A DNA stretch of 13,911 bases from Corallococcus sp. CAG:1435 (GCA_000433775.1 HF998489.1:1-13911); one strand, 5' to 3'. Numbered from the stretch's first letter, positions 6,680 to 13,790 are shown. The notes: a model not told the origin generated them from the sequence alone. A program made the numbers and translations.

Positions 6680-7679
6680 AAGAACATTTTGAGGGGTTGT
6701 CCTCTGCACGATAAACGGATAAATCGGATAAGTTAAAAATTGATGCCCAAATAGTTTCAAAATTCATCCGTTTTTCGTATTGACACATAAAACCGCATTT
6801 GCCGCTTAAAATTGCTTTTGCGTTATCAATCGGGTTATCTTTCAATTTCAAAAGCGCATTTTCTGCCGTCGAATACCGCTCTTTTGAAAAGAATGTGTTG
6901 CCTTGATACGCTTTATGTATAGACATTTCTGACGATAACAAATCGTTTACGGTAATTATAAACTTATTTCCGTGTTCGTTTGCCATAGGGTAGCGTATAT
7001 GCTTTTGATAGGGATTGCACTCTATAACCACCATGTTGCCACCTTTATCGGAAATCAGTATATTGCAGTTTGACGAAACAGGTAGACTTTGTATTGCTAC
7101 AATGCCTTCTTTTGTCGTTTTGCACTTTTCTAAAAGATAGCGTACCAAAAACACAGAGTTCAGCCCCGCCTTTATTTCTGTAATTTTCGGAATAGCAAAA
7201 GTCATTGCCGCGACAAGTCCGTGTTCATTGATGCCTTCTTCTCCGTTCGTGAAAGAAGAAGTATTCAAAATAAACTTATAACCGCGGTCGGGTTGATATA
7301 AAATGCTTTTGCTTATTTTTTTCAAAAACGGCGGCAAGTCGTTTGTCCTTGCGTAATACGTTTCTTCTCCACAGGTGAAAGCAAAAGCGGTACAGCCGCG
7401 TACTTCCGCACACTTATTTTCGTCTATATCCAAGCAACAGCCCATACACATCAACCACGCTAAAAATCGTTCGTTGGGATAGCCAATAGTATAGGTAATT
7501 GCTTTTACTTCTTCATAGGCTTCGGGAAAATGTTGTTTTAATAGTTTTCCGCTTTCAATGCCGTAGTTTAACTGAAAATCGTCCAAAACAATGGGAAACT
7601 CTGCATTGCATCGCTTAAAAATATTTCCTATTTTTGTGCCGATTTGATAGGGCGAACCTTTTAATCTCCAATGATACAT
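6636..7679 (-). CDS. C45-family (acyl-CoA:6-APA acyltransferase-like) Ntn hydrolase
   Basis: A 347-aa protein of the N-terminal-nucleophile superfamily (peptidase C45 / linear amide C-N hydrolase type), predicted to cleave linear amide bonds. The segment EVRGC holds the probable autoprocessing site before Cys96, which would become the N-terminal nucleophile. ARTND (110-114), the glycine-rich NEHGLVAAM segment (about 151-159), and SSNCNILISDKGGNMVVIE (202-220) fit this fold. There is no signal peptide, so it is probably cytoplasmic. The ATG at 7677-7679 begins 2 nt after the AraC gene's stop and has GAGG (7690-7693) inside that gene's end. An upstream in-frame start at 7730 would overlap the regulator by 49 nt and has no better site. 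The tight coupling makes it the likely target or partner of the regulator. The substrate is unknown: a peptide, an acyl-amino acid or a beta-lactam-like amide are all possible. Confidence 0.82.
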   Translation of the reverse strand: MYHWRLKGSPYQIGTKIGNIFKRCNAEFPIVLDDFQLNYGIESGKLLKQHFPEAYEEVKAITYTIGYPNERFLAWLMCMGCCLDIDENKCAEVRGCTAFAFTCGEETYYARTNDLPPFLKKISKSILYQPDRGYKFILNTSSFTNGEEGINEHGLVAAMTFAIPKITEIKAGLNSVFLVRYLLEKCKTTKEGIVAIQSLPVSSNCNILISDKGGNMVVIECNPYQKHIRYPMANEHGNKFIITVNDLLSSEMSIHKAYQGNTFFSKERYSTAENALLKLKDNPIDNAKAILSGKCGFMCQYEKRMNFETIWASIFNLSDLSVYRAEDNPSKCSFINDSRLKICSEKS

Positions 7680-7681
7680 TT

Positions 7682-8584
7682 TTACTTTTCCTCTGCTAGT
7701 TTTGGTTGAATAGGCAGCCATAATTCGCACATATAGTCATCGCTCGACGGATCGCCGTCAAAGTACCTTTCAATGTCGGGGGCATTTGCCCATTCATAGC
7801 CGGAGTTTGGCAGCCATTCGCCATATAGCCGCCTTGTCATATCTTGTACCGAAAATGGTATCTTTCCTTTACACTCAAACACCGCATAAGTGCAGTCCGG
7901 CACGATAACTTCGACCATATCGGCAGGCGTTTCTTTTTCATAAGCCGTCGCGATGTAATAATCAAGTGCGCTACTATTTATATCGGGGACAACGCAGATA
8001 CCAAGAACACCGTCAACGCGACCGTCCGAATGACTTTCAGACAGATTGATAGCCATTAACTTGTCAAAATTACCGTTTTTGTACTGTTTATCCCAAAATT
8101 TTGGAATTTCTTTGAACTGTTCAAAATTCTCCATTCTTGCCGTTGACAGTTTATAACCGACCAAACGAAAAGCCTTTTGTTCGACGATACGGTATTTCAT
8201 AACGGTTGCTCCTTTGATACAAATTTGGAATTGTATAGGCGGATAGGCTTTCAGTTGTATGCCTTTTTCCGTCCGCACTTTGCTGGGCGGGATGCCGTGC
8301 AACTTTTGAAAGGCACGATTGAAAGCCGTTGGCGAATCGTAACCATATTTACAGGCAATATCAGCTATCTTTTCATTTGTATTTTGCAAATCAAAAGCCG
8401 CTTTGTCCAAGCGACGATTGCGGATATATTCGGATAAAGGTATGCCCGAGATAGCCGTAAAAAGTTTCTGAAATTGATATGCCGAATACAATGTGATTTT
8501 TGATAATTCTTTGCTATCAATTTCGTTGTCCAAATTTGACTCTATGTAAGTTAAAGCCGCCTTAAAGCGTTCCAATGTATCCAT
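7682..8584 (-). CDS. AraC-family regulator with GyrI-like effector-binding domain
   Basis: A 300-aa transcription regulator. Residues 1-105 form the AraC/XylS DNA-binding domain with two helix-turn-helix units (about 24-45 and 72-96). The second carries the family hallmark: IADIACKYGYDSPTAFNRAF followed by HGIPPSKVR. Residues about 118-296 form a GyrI-like (SOUL/BmrR-type) domain, recognisable from YRIVEQKAFRLVGY at its start and CELWLPIQP at its end. Such domains bind amphipathic or toxic small molecules. The ATG at 8582-8584 has AAGAGGTG (8590-8597) just upstream, better than the start nine codons earlier. The gene directly precedes and is probably co-transcribed with the C45 hydrolase, suggesting ligand-induced expression of the pair. 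An extended -10-like TGTTATACT (8602-8610, minus strand) exists but is too close to the start to be convincing. Confidence 0.9.
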   Translation of the reverse strand: MDTLERFKAALTYIESNLDNEIDSKELSKITLYSAYQFQKLFTAISGIPLSEYIRNRRLDKAAFDLQNTNEKIADIACKYGYDSPTAFNRAFQKLHGIPPSKVRTEKGIQLKAYPPIQFQICIKGATVMKYRIVEQKAFRLVGYKLSTARMENFEQFKEIPKFWDKQYKNGNFDKLMAINLSESHSDGRVDGVLGICVVPDINSSALDYYIATAYEKETPADMVEVIVPDCTYAVFECKGKIPFSVQDMTRRLYGEWLPNSGYEWANAPDIERYFDGDPSSDDYMCELWLPIQPKLAEEK

Positions 8585-8722
8585 TTCAACACCTCTTAGA
8601 TAGTATAACAAAATTAAAAATTTAGTGCCTCTCTTTTTTATACATTACAATGAGAGTAAAAAACGCACAATAGTTAATTAATAATCGCAAACCCTAAATT
8701 GTTGCTTGTGCTTAACTGACTT

Positions 8723-8751
8723 TTGAAAATAATTTCGCATACCAGTATTCT
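8723..8751 (+). promoter_or_regulatory. Possible promoter of a small RNA
   Basis: -35 TTGAAA (8723-8728), 17-bp spacer, -10 TATTCT (8746-8751). The -10 box matches consensus at four of six bases. It gains weight only from the terminator-like structure about 60-90 nt downstream. Confidence 0.35.
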
Positions 8752-8757
8752 ATTAAA

Positions 8758-8843
8758 TGGGCAAGCGGTTGTAATTTTGCGAACTGATTTTTCGTGTGGG
8801 GCTCGTTTGCTGTAAGCGAATAACTTCGCCGATGGCTTTTTTT
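8758..8843 (+). ncRNA. Candidate small RNA of about 86 nt
   Basis: Bounded by the possible promoter at 8723-8751 and by a hairpin followed by T7. The hairpin has a perfect inner stem GCGAA/TTCGC (8816-8820, 8825-8829), an internal loop, and an outer GCTGT/ATGGC stem with two G-U pairs. It runs straight into T7 at 8837-8843. There is no coding potential with a ribosome binding site on this strand. No known RNA family is recognised. The promoter is only moderate, so this is a hypothesis. Confidence 0.25.
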
Positions 8844-8913
8844 GTAGGACGGAAAGGCATGTCCCGTTGACATTCCACGGTGGCGCAAGAAAAAAAACAA
8901 AAAACGCCAAAAA

Positions 8914-8942
8914 TAAAAAAAGAAACCGACAAAGCGGTTTCT
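8914..8942 (-). terminator. Rho-independent terminator of ssrA
   Basis: On the minus strand AGAAACCG (8942-8935) pairs perfectly with CGGTTTCT (8928-8921) around a 6-base loop, and T7 follows (8920-8914). It lies about 40 nt after the tmRNA 3' end. Confidence 0.85.
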
Positions 8943-8981
8943 GATTCTGACGTAAACGCAGTAGTGCGTATATGTCGTTAG

Positions 8982-9355
8982 TGGTGGAGGTGACGGGAAT
9001 TGCACCCGTGTACCAACGCAAGACTACTCGGTTTTCTCCGTGCAAAGTCTGTCTTTAAGTTTTGCGTTGCCTCCCCGACAGACAGGGAAAACATCGTTGA
9101 GGTTTATTGATTTAACAAACCGCCGTCAAACCAAACAGCGACTTGCGATACACACTGTCTGACACCGCAATCCTCACCGTGTGTAATGGTGCGGTGCGAT
9201 GCGCGCGATTAAGTTACGCAGCGAGTGCCACTCTGTTGTAAGAACGGCTTGTGCTATTATTAGCGTTTAATTTAAGTTTGCCTTGATACGCAGTAGGCAC
9301 TGCGGCACGCTTACCGAATCTCCTTCAACGCCGGGCGAATCTTGAAAACACCCCC
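8982..9355 (-). ncRNA. ssrA: Transfer-messenger RNA (tmRNA)
   Basis: Rescues ribosomes stalled on broken mRNAs and tags the products for proteolysis. The RNA is about 374 nt. Its 5' end GGGGGTG (9355-9349) pairs with CACCTCC before an encoded ACCA at the 3' end (8982), forming the alanine-type acceptor stem. The T arm is ACGGGTGCAATTCCCGT. The tag frame runs from GGC at 9282-9280 to TAA at 9216-9214 and encodes 22 residues that begin GKLKLNAN and end RVALAA. The GK start and VALAA end match the Bacillus subtilis tag pattern, and AA at the end is the ClpXP signal. The tag is longer than the usual 8-15 residues. The resume codon is inferred from the frame and the GK start. A consensus promoter and a terminator flank the gene. 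Confidence 0.95.
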
Positions 9356-9378
9356 GAAAATTCAACGCTAGTTTGTTT

Positions 9379-9407
9379 ATTATATCATATTTTTCCCCTG
9401 TTGTAAA
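9379..9407 (-). promoter_or_regulatory. ssrA: Promoter of ssrA
   Basis: On the minus strand -35 TTTACA (9407-9402), 17-bp spacer, -10 TATAAT (9384-9379). Transcription would start near 9372, about 17 nt before the mature 5' end, which fits RNase P processing of a short leader. Confidence 0.85.
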
Positions 9408-9691
9408 TGTTTTTATTCCGTCAAAAATTTTTCTGTTTTGCGTTTATGGAAAATCACTGCATTTGCTTTTTGAAAAAGCGTTCACGGCACTTTTTGTCTT
9501 TTGGCAAAAACGTTTGCCTTGTTTGTAAAAACGTTTGCCCTTCACTTTGCCCCGTCAAACTTTTTCCTGCGGCAAAAAAATATTTTTAAGAATTAAAATG
9601 CAACCGTTTGGGCGGTTACACAACTTTTTTCAAACATTTTTTTCACCTTTTGTCCGTACAATATTTAAGTAACAGTTGTGGGAGGTGCAAT
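9408..9691. other. Intergenic region with repeated CGTTTGCC motif
   Basis: No gene is supported. AAAAACGTTTGCC occurs at 9506-9518 and 9527-9539, exactly 21 bp apart. The first is part of an imperfect palindrome GGCAAAAACGTTTGCC (9503-9518). These may be operator half-sites for the gene at 9692. A TACAAT at 9657-9662 could be its -10 box, but no -35 box is convincing. Confidence 0.4.
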
Positions 9692-10399
9692 GTGAAAATA
9701 GCAATAATCGACGACGGGGTGGGGGCATTTGCAACACTAAACAAGTTGAAGTACGGACTTTACGCCGACTACACCGTCAAAATTTTGGACAATCATTTCC
9801 CTTTGGGAAATTTCAGCAGGCAACAACTTTGCGACATTGCCCTGCATTGCGTGGAAGATGCGGTGCAACAAAACTTCGACACGGTAGTGTTTTCTTCCAC
9901 TGCGCTGTCAATGGCTGCCGTCAAAAACCTTTCTTCACGTCAGGACATCGACGTTTTCGGGTGCGACGCCCCCATTTTGCACGCTTCTACCTACACTGCC
10001 TCGCAGGTGCTGGTGGTGGGGGACAAGTTTGTGGCAAGGGCGTCTTCACGCTTTCCCAACGTAATACCGCTGGCATTGGAACAGTTTCCTGTTTTGGCGG
10101 AAAGGGCGGATGAGCGGGAAATTGTGTCTTACATCGAGGATGCGACGCAAAACTACTACGGAAAGTTTGACTGTATCGCTCTTGGCAACAGCAGTATGAA
10201 TTTGTACAAACACTGTTTTTCGAGGGTTTTCCCCAATACGCACGTTTTCGACAGTTTGGAGGGAGTGGCTCGCAAGTTACGCAAAAAGTACAAAAAAAAT
10301 CTCAAAGAGGAAAGCACCGTCAAAATCTGCGGCGAAAAAGGCGTGGATTTACAACAAAAATATCATTTTTTTGTGGATGAATTACAAATTGCCTATTGA
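9692..10399 (+). CDS. Glutamate racemase (MurI)-like protein lacking both catalytic cysteines
   Basis: A 235-aa cytosolic protein with the Asp/Glu racemase fold. The MurI landmarks are all present in order: IIDDGVGAF (5-13) for FDSGVGG, FPLGN (36-40) for PYGN, FSSTA (67-71) for the first catalytic ACNTA, FGCDAP (89-94) for GvidP, LEQFP (129-133) for ACP, and ALGNSSMN (163-170) for the second catalytic LGCTHYP. Both catalytic cysteines are replaced, by Ser68 and Asn166, so normal D-glutamate formation is unlikely. It is also somewhat shorter than a typical 260-270-aa MurI. The GTG at 9692 is chosen because GGAGG (9681-9685) lies 6 nt upstream. An in-frame start at 9608 has no site. The stop overlaps the next gene's -35 box. 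It may be a binding or regulatory protein, or a racemase with altered chemistry. Function is unknown. Confidence 0.85.
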   Translation: MKIAIIDDGVGAFATLNKLKYGLYADYTVKILDNHFPLGNFSRQQLCDIALHCVEDAVQQNFDTVVFSSTALSMAAVKNLSSRQDIDVFGCDAPILHASTYTASQVLVVGDKFVARASSRFPNVIPLALEQFPVLAERADEREIVSYIEDATQNYYGKFDCIALGNSSMNLYKHCFSRVFPNTHVFDSLEGVARKLRKKYKKNLKEESTVKICGEKGVDLQQKYHFFVDELQIAY

Positions 10400-10424
10400 A
10401 AATCACTTTTGAATAGTATATAAT
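10396..10424 (+). promoter_or_regulatory. Promoter of the EF-G paralogue
   Basis: -35 TTGAAA (10396-10401), 17-bp spacer, -10 TATAAT (10419-10424). The -35 box overlaps the stop codon of the MurI-like gene. Transcription from near 10431 gives a leader of about 47 nt and excludes an upstream TTG at 10427 as start. Confidence 0.8.
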
Positions 10425-10477
10425 ATTTGTTAGTGGGCTTGACCCAAAAGCCGACAATAATATCTAGGAGTACAAAA

Positions 10478-12529
10478 ATGGCAGTATTTGCAAAAGACAT
10501 CAGAAACATTGCGTTGATTGGACACAGCGGTGAAGGAAAAACCTCTTTGGCGGAAGCAATTCTTTATAATGCGGGCGCTCTTGACAGATTTGGTAAAGTG
10601 GACGACGGAAACTCCACAATGGACTTTGATCCGGAAGAGATAGCACGTAAAATTTCCATCAGCCTTTCTGTTGCAAATTGCAACTACAAGAACACCAAAA
10701 TCAACATAATAGACGTACCCGGCTACTTCGATTTTGAATGTGAAATGTTGGAAGCGCTTTCCGTTGCCGACAGCGCAATTATTGTTACCGGCGCAACGGG
10801 TTCCATGTCCGTAGGTACGGAAAAGGCTTTGGAATATTGCACGGAACACAAAATCCCCGCTATGATTTTTGTCAACGGCATCGACAAGGAAAATTCCAAC
10901 TTCCCCGCAACCGTTTCTTCCATCAAAGCAAAATTCGGCAAGGTGTGTTCCATCGTCGTGCCCAAGTTGGAAGGACACAAAATGGTGGGTTACGCCAACG
11001 TTGTAAGCGGAACGTACGTCAATCTTGTTACCGACGCTACGGAAGCAGTACCTGCCGACTTGCAGGGTGAAGTTTCCGCAACCTACGATTCCGTTGTGGA
11101 AATTGCCGCCGAAAGCGACGACGAACTCATGATGAAGTTTTTTGAAGGGGAAACGCTTTCTTCCGAAGAAGTTTCCCGTGGATTTGCCGCAAGTTTGCTT
11201 GAATGTAAGACAGTACCCGTTGTGGCAGGCTCTGCAATGGCAAACAAGGGAATAAAGGCTCTCATGGACATCATTGTGGATATGCTTCCCGATGCGTCCG
11301 TCACCGTTACCAAGGCAAAAAAAGGCGACACGGAAGTGTCCCTCAAAGCCGACGAAAACGGTCCCCTTGTTTTGCGTGTATTCAAAACCATTGCCGACAG
11401 TTTCGGCAGACTTTCGCTGTTCAGAGTGGTTTCCGGCACTCTCAAAAGCGGCGTAACGCTGTACAACACGTCCAAGGACGCAACGGAAAAGGTAAGTACG
11501 GTGTACTTTTTGAAGGGCAAAAAGCAAGAACCTGCCGACTGTGCATGCGCCGGCGACATTGCCTGCCTGACCAAACTTTCCGCAACATCCACAGGCGACA
11601 CACTTTCAGACAGTAAGGACATCGTCATTCCCCCCGTGCAATTACCCAAACCGGTGTATTCACGTGCGGTGTATGCAGCCAACAAGGGCGACGAAGACAA
11701 GGTTTTCGGCGGTTTGTCCAAGTTGAAGGACGAAGACATTTCCTTCACCGTAACCAAAGATCCCGAAACGGGCGAAATGATTTTGTCCGGTTTGGGCGAA
11801 ACACAACTCGACGTTATCTGCAAAAAACTCAAATCCAAGTTTAAGTCGGAAGCGGTGCTCACCGACCCCCGCATTCCCTACCGTGAAACCATTCGCAAAT
11901 CTGCCGAGGCAGAAGGCAAACACAAAAAACAATCGGGTGGTGCAGGACAGTACGGACACTGCAAAGTGCGTTTCGAACCTGGCGCAGCGGACGGCGTGTT
12001 TGAATTTGTGGACGCAGTAGTAGGAGGCACCGTTCCCCGTCAGTTCATTCCTTCGGTGGAAAAGGGCTTGCGTGACGCTATTCAGAAGGGCGTTTTGGCA
12101 GGATACCCCATGGTAAACCTCAAATGTACGTTGTTTGACGGTTCTTCCCACCCCGTTGACAGTAAGGACATCGCCTTCCAGATGGCGGCGAAACTTGCCT
12201 ACAAAGACGGTTGCGTCAAGGCAGGACCGGTACTTTTGGAACCCATCTACGAACTGAAAATCACCGTTCCCGACAACTATCTGGGCGACGTAATGGGGGA
12301 CATGAACAAACGCCGTGGACGTATCATGGGTACGGAAGTTGTGGGAGGCAAACAACTTGTAACGGCAGAAGCCCCGTTAAGCGAAATTCTGAAGTATGCA
12401 ACGGATTTGCGTTCCATGACGCAGGGACGTGGCAAGTACGAACTCACATTTGCACGCTACGAAGAAGTACCTGCGCAAAACGTGGCTAAAATCGTGGAAG
12501 AAGCAAAGAAACTTCAGACTGACGAATAA
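10478..12529 (+). CDS. Elongation factor G paralogue (EF-G2/FusA2-type translational GTPase)
   Basis: A 683-aa translational GTPase with all five EF-G domains. The GTPase domain shows G1 GHSGEGKT (15-22), G3 DVPGY (79-83), G4 NGID (133-136) and G5 GSA (251-253). Domain II (about 290-375), domain III, domain IV (KHKKQSGGAGQYG to HPVDSKDIAFQMA) and domain V (GDVMGDMNKRRGRIMG) follow. Canonical EF-G has DTPGH and NKxD. Here the catalytic His is Tyr and the G4 Lys is Gly. The Tyr is typical of EF-G2/FusA2 proteins, whose role differs from that of housekeeping EF-G and is not settled in Clostridia. TAGGAG (10465-10470) lies 7 nt before the ATG. The gene has its own promoter and terminator, away from the str operon, which also points to a paralogue. 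GTP specificity and hydrolysis may be weakened. Confidence 0.93.
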   Translation: MAVFAKDIRNIALIGHSGEGKTSLAEAILYNAGALDRFGKVDDGNSTMDFDPEEIARKISISLSVANCNYKNTKINIIDVPGYFDFECEMLEALSVADSAIIVTGATGSMSVGTEKALEYCTEHKIPAMIFVNGIDKENSNFPATVSSIKAKFGKVCSIVVPKLEGHKMVGYANVVSGTYVNLVTDATEAVPADLQGEVSATYDSVVEIAAESDDELMMKFFEGETLSSEEVSRGFAASLLECKTVPVVAGSAMANKGIKALMDIIVDMLPDASVTVTKAKKGDTEVSLKADENGPLVLRVFKTIADSFGRLSLFRVVSGTLKSGVTLYNTSKDATEKVSTVYFLKGKKQEPADCACAGDIACLTKLSATSTGDTLSDSKDIVIPPVQLPKPVYSRAVYAANKGDEDKVFGGLSKLKDEDISFTVTKDPETGEMILSGLGETQLDVICKKLKSKFKSEAVLTDPRIPYRETIRKSAEAEGKHKKQSGGAGQYGHCKVRFEPGAADGVFEFVDAVVGGTVPRQFIPSVEKGLRDAIQKGVLAGYPMVNLKCTLFDGSSHPVDSKDIAFQMAAKLAYKDGCVKAGPVLLEPIYELKITVPDNYLGDVMGDMNKRRGRIMGTEVVGGKQLVTAEAPLSEILKYATDLRSMTQGRGKYELTFARYEEVPAQNVAKIVEEAKKLQTDE

Positions 12530-12541
12530 TTGTAAAAGCAC

Positions 12542-12573
12542 AAAAAGGCGGTTTATTTCAAGCCGCCTTTTTT
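12542..12573 (+). terminator. Rho-independent terminator of the EF-G paralogue
   Basis: AAAAGGCGG (12543-12551) pairs perfectly with CCGCCTTTT (12563-12571) around an 11-base loop and ends in a T tract. It lies 13 nt after the stop codon. Confidence 0.9.
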
Positions 12574-12761
12574 CTTTGCAAAGCGCGTACAAAAAATAAA
12601 GGGGCACATTTGTTTGAATAATATTTGTAAAGGTGTTTCACGCAGGAAATTTGTGCAAACAGGCAAAACACAAAACGTCGGAAAATGCACACGGCAATTA
12701 AACAGCGCAGACAAAACAAACTTTGTGAAATGCCGCCACAGGCTTGTTTGTCAAGAAATTG

Positions 12762-12790
12762 TTGACGGTAAAAAATCATTTTGCTACAAT
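12762..12790 (+). promoter_or_regulatory. Promoter of the GNAT-ASCH gene
   Basis: -35 TTGACG (12762-12767), 17-bp spacer, -10 TACAAT (12785-12790), each one base from consensus. The start point near 12797 leaves a leader of about 26 nt. The 190 bp between the EF-G terminator and this promoter hold nothing I can identify. Confidence 0.8.
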
Positions 12791-12822
12791 AAATTGCAGT
12801 AATTGTGCCAACAGGAGAAAAC

Positions 12823-13743
12823 ATGGAAAAACAACTTACTATTTTTGACGTCAATCATCCGCTCAACAGGCGTTTGCAACTTGCAAAAGAGGGCGGTTTG
12901 TATTTTGAAACGCCACGTCTTGTAATGATGCCCATGTGCAAGGAGGACGCACCACGTGTTTTCCAATGGACAAGCGACGGGGAGGTTACACGTTATATGC
13001 GCTACGACACCTACACCGACGTGTCGCAAGCAGAGGAGTGGCTGGCGTCGTCTCAACAGCAACAGGACAATTTCGGCATTTTTCTGAAAGACGGCGAACT
13101 TATCGGTTGCATAAGTTGCCATCTGGACATTGTGGACAAAAAGTACAAAGAAATAGGCTACACATTAAACCGCAAATTTTGGGGTAACGGCTACTGCACG
13201 GAGGCGACTTTCGCTACGATAGCCTACTTTGCGGAAAAAGGAACATGTCGGTTCCTGGCAAGACACGACGTACGCAATACGCCCTCGCAGCGTGTAATAG
13301 AAAAGTGCGGTTTCAACTACGTTTCCGGCGGTAATCAGCAGTCCTTCGACGGCAAACGCACATTTTTGTGCAGGGAGTATCTGCTGGATGTAACGCTGCA
13401 CCGAATGGACCTTCACGACGCACCTTTTCGGGCTATCCAAAGCGGTGAAAAAACCGTGGAAATGCGGTTGTACGACGAAAAACGCCAGCAGGTTAAAGAG
13501 GGAAACTACATTTGTTTTCAAAACAGGTCAAGTGGCAAAAAAATAGTAACGGTAGTGGAAAAACTGCACATTTTTCCATCGTTTGAGCAACTGTACGCCA
13601 ACATGGATTTGTTGAAATGCGGCTACACGGCGGACACCGTGTCCACGGCTTCCCCCAAAGATATGGATGTCTACTATTCCCCCGAAAAACAGCAAAATTA
13701 CTCCGTCGTCGGCATAGAATTGCGACTTGTCGCCATGCTGTAA
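12823..13743 (+). CDS. GNAT acetyltransferase-ASCH domain fusion protein
   Basis: A 306-aa cytosolic two-domain protein. Residues about 26-192 form a RimJ/RimL-type GNAT domain: LYFETPRLVMMPM at the start, the acetyl-CoA loop RKFWGNG (117-123), and RNTPSQRVIEKCGF (151-164). Residues about 193-304 form an ASCH domain: FRAIQSGEKTVEMRLYDEKR (202-221) with the conserved G-x-K-T-x-E-x-R core, LLKCGYT (263-269), SPKDMDVYY (277-285) and VVGIEL near the end. ASCH domains are linked to RNA, and some (YqfB) remove acetyl groups from N4-acetylcytidine. The GNAT partner could acetylate an RNA base, a ribosomal protein or a small molecule. The ATG at 12823 has AGGAG 5 nt upstream; a GTG six codons earlier has none. 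The domain calls are firm, the substrate is unknown, and a joint role in nucleotide acetylation is inference. Confidence 0.88.
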   Translation: MEKQLTIFDVNHPLNRRLQLAKEGGLYFETPRLVMMPMCKEDAPRVFQWTSDGEVTRYMRYDTYTDVSQAEEWLASSQQQQDNFGIFLKDGELIGCISCHLDIVDKKYKEIGYTLNRKFWGNGYCTEATFATIAYFAEKGTCRFLARHDVRNTPSQRVIEKCGFNYVSGGNQQSFDGKRTFLCREYLLDVTLHRMDLHDAPFRAIQSGEKTVEMRLYDEKRQQVKEGNYICFQNRSSGKKIVTVVEKLHIFPSFEQLYANMDLLKCGYTADTVSTASPKDMDVYYSPEKQQNYSVVGIELRLVAML

Positions 13744-13751
13744 TGTGCAAA

Positions 13752-13790
13752 TTTTCCGCATTTAACTGCGGTCAATCGGTTTGCGGAAAA
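13752..13790. repeat. Inverted repeat after the GNAT-ASCH gene
   Basis: TTTTCCGCA (13752-13760) and TGCGGAAAA (13782-13790) are a perfect 9-bp inverted repeat with a 21-base loop. Neither strand has a T run directly after the stem, so it is not a standard terminator. A T9 run occurs further on at about 13842-13850. Confidence 0.5.

Larger units (their letters stand above)
8585..8981. other. Region between the AraC gene and ssrA
   Basis: No protein gene is supported. It holds the ssrA terminator (8914-8942), a possible plus-strand small RNA unit (8723-8843), and a CTCTC/GAGAG inverted repeat near 8627-8656 upstream of the AraC gene that could be an operator. A minus-strand frame with ATG at 8873 (53 codons) lacks a ribosome binding site. 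Confidence 0.45.

Noticed and set aside
8712..8873. 53-codon minus-strand frame starting with ATG at 8871-8873
   Set aside because: There is no ribosome binding site, and it overlaps the candidate small RNA and follows the ssrA terminator. It may be a shadow of a conserved non-coding element.
8982..9010. ssrA 3' end as an attachment site with a partner copy on the left
   Set aside because: I scanned 4175-8900 for the same sequence on both strands and found no second copy.
8982..9243. GCACTC/GAGTGC-type sequence resembling half of a CIRCE element
   Set aside because: It lies inside the tmRNA tag coding region, and no inverted partner at 9 bp is present.
9608..9691. Longer start of the MurI-like gene
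   Set aside because: There is no ribosome binding site, the extra residues do not resemble MurI, and the GTG at 9692 has GGAGG at ideal spacing.
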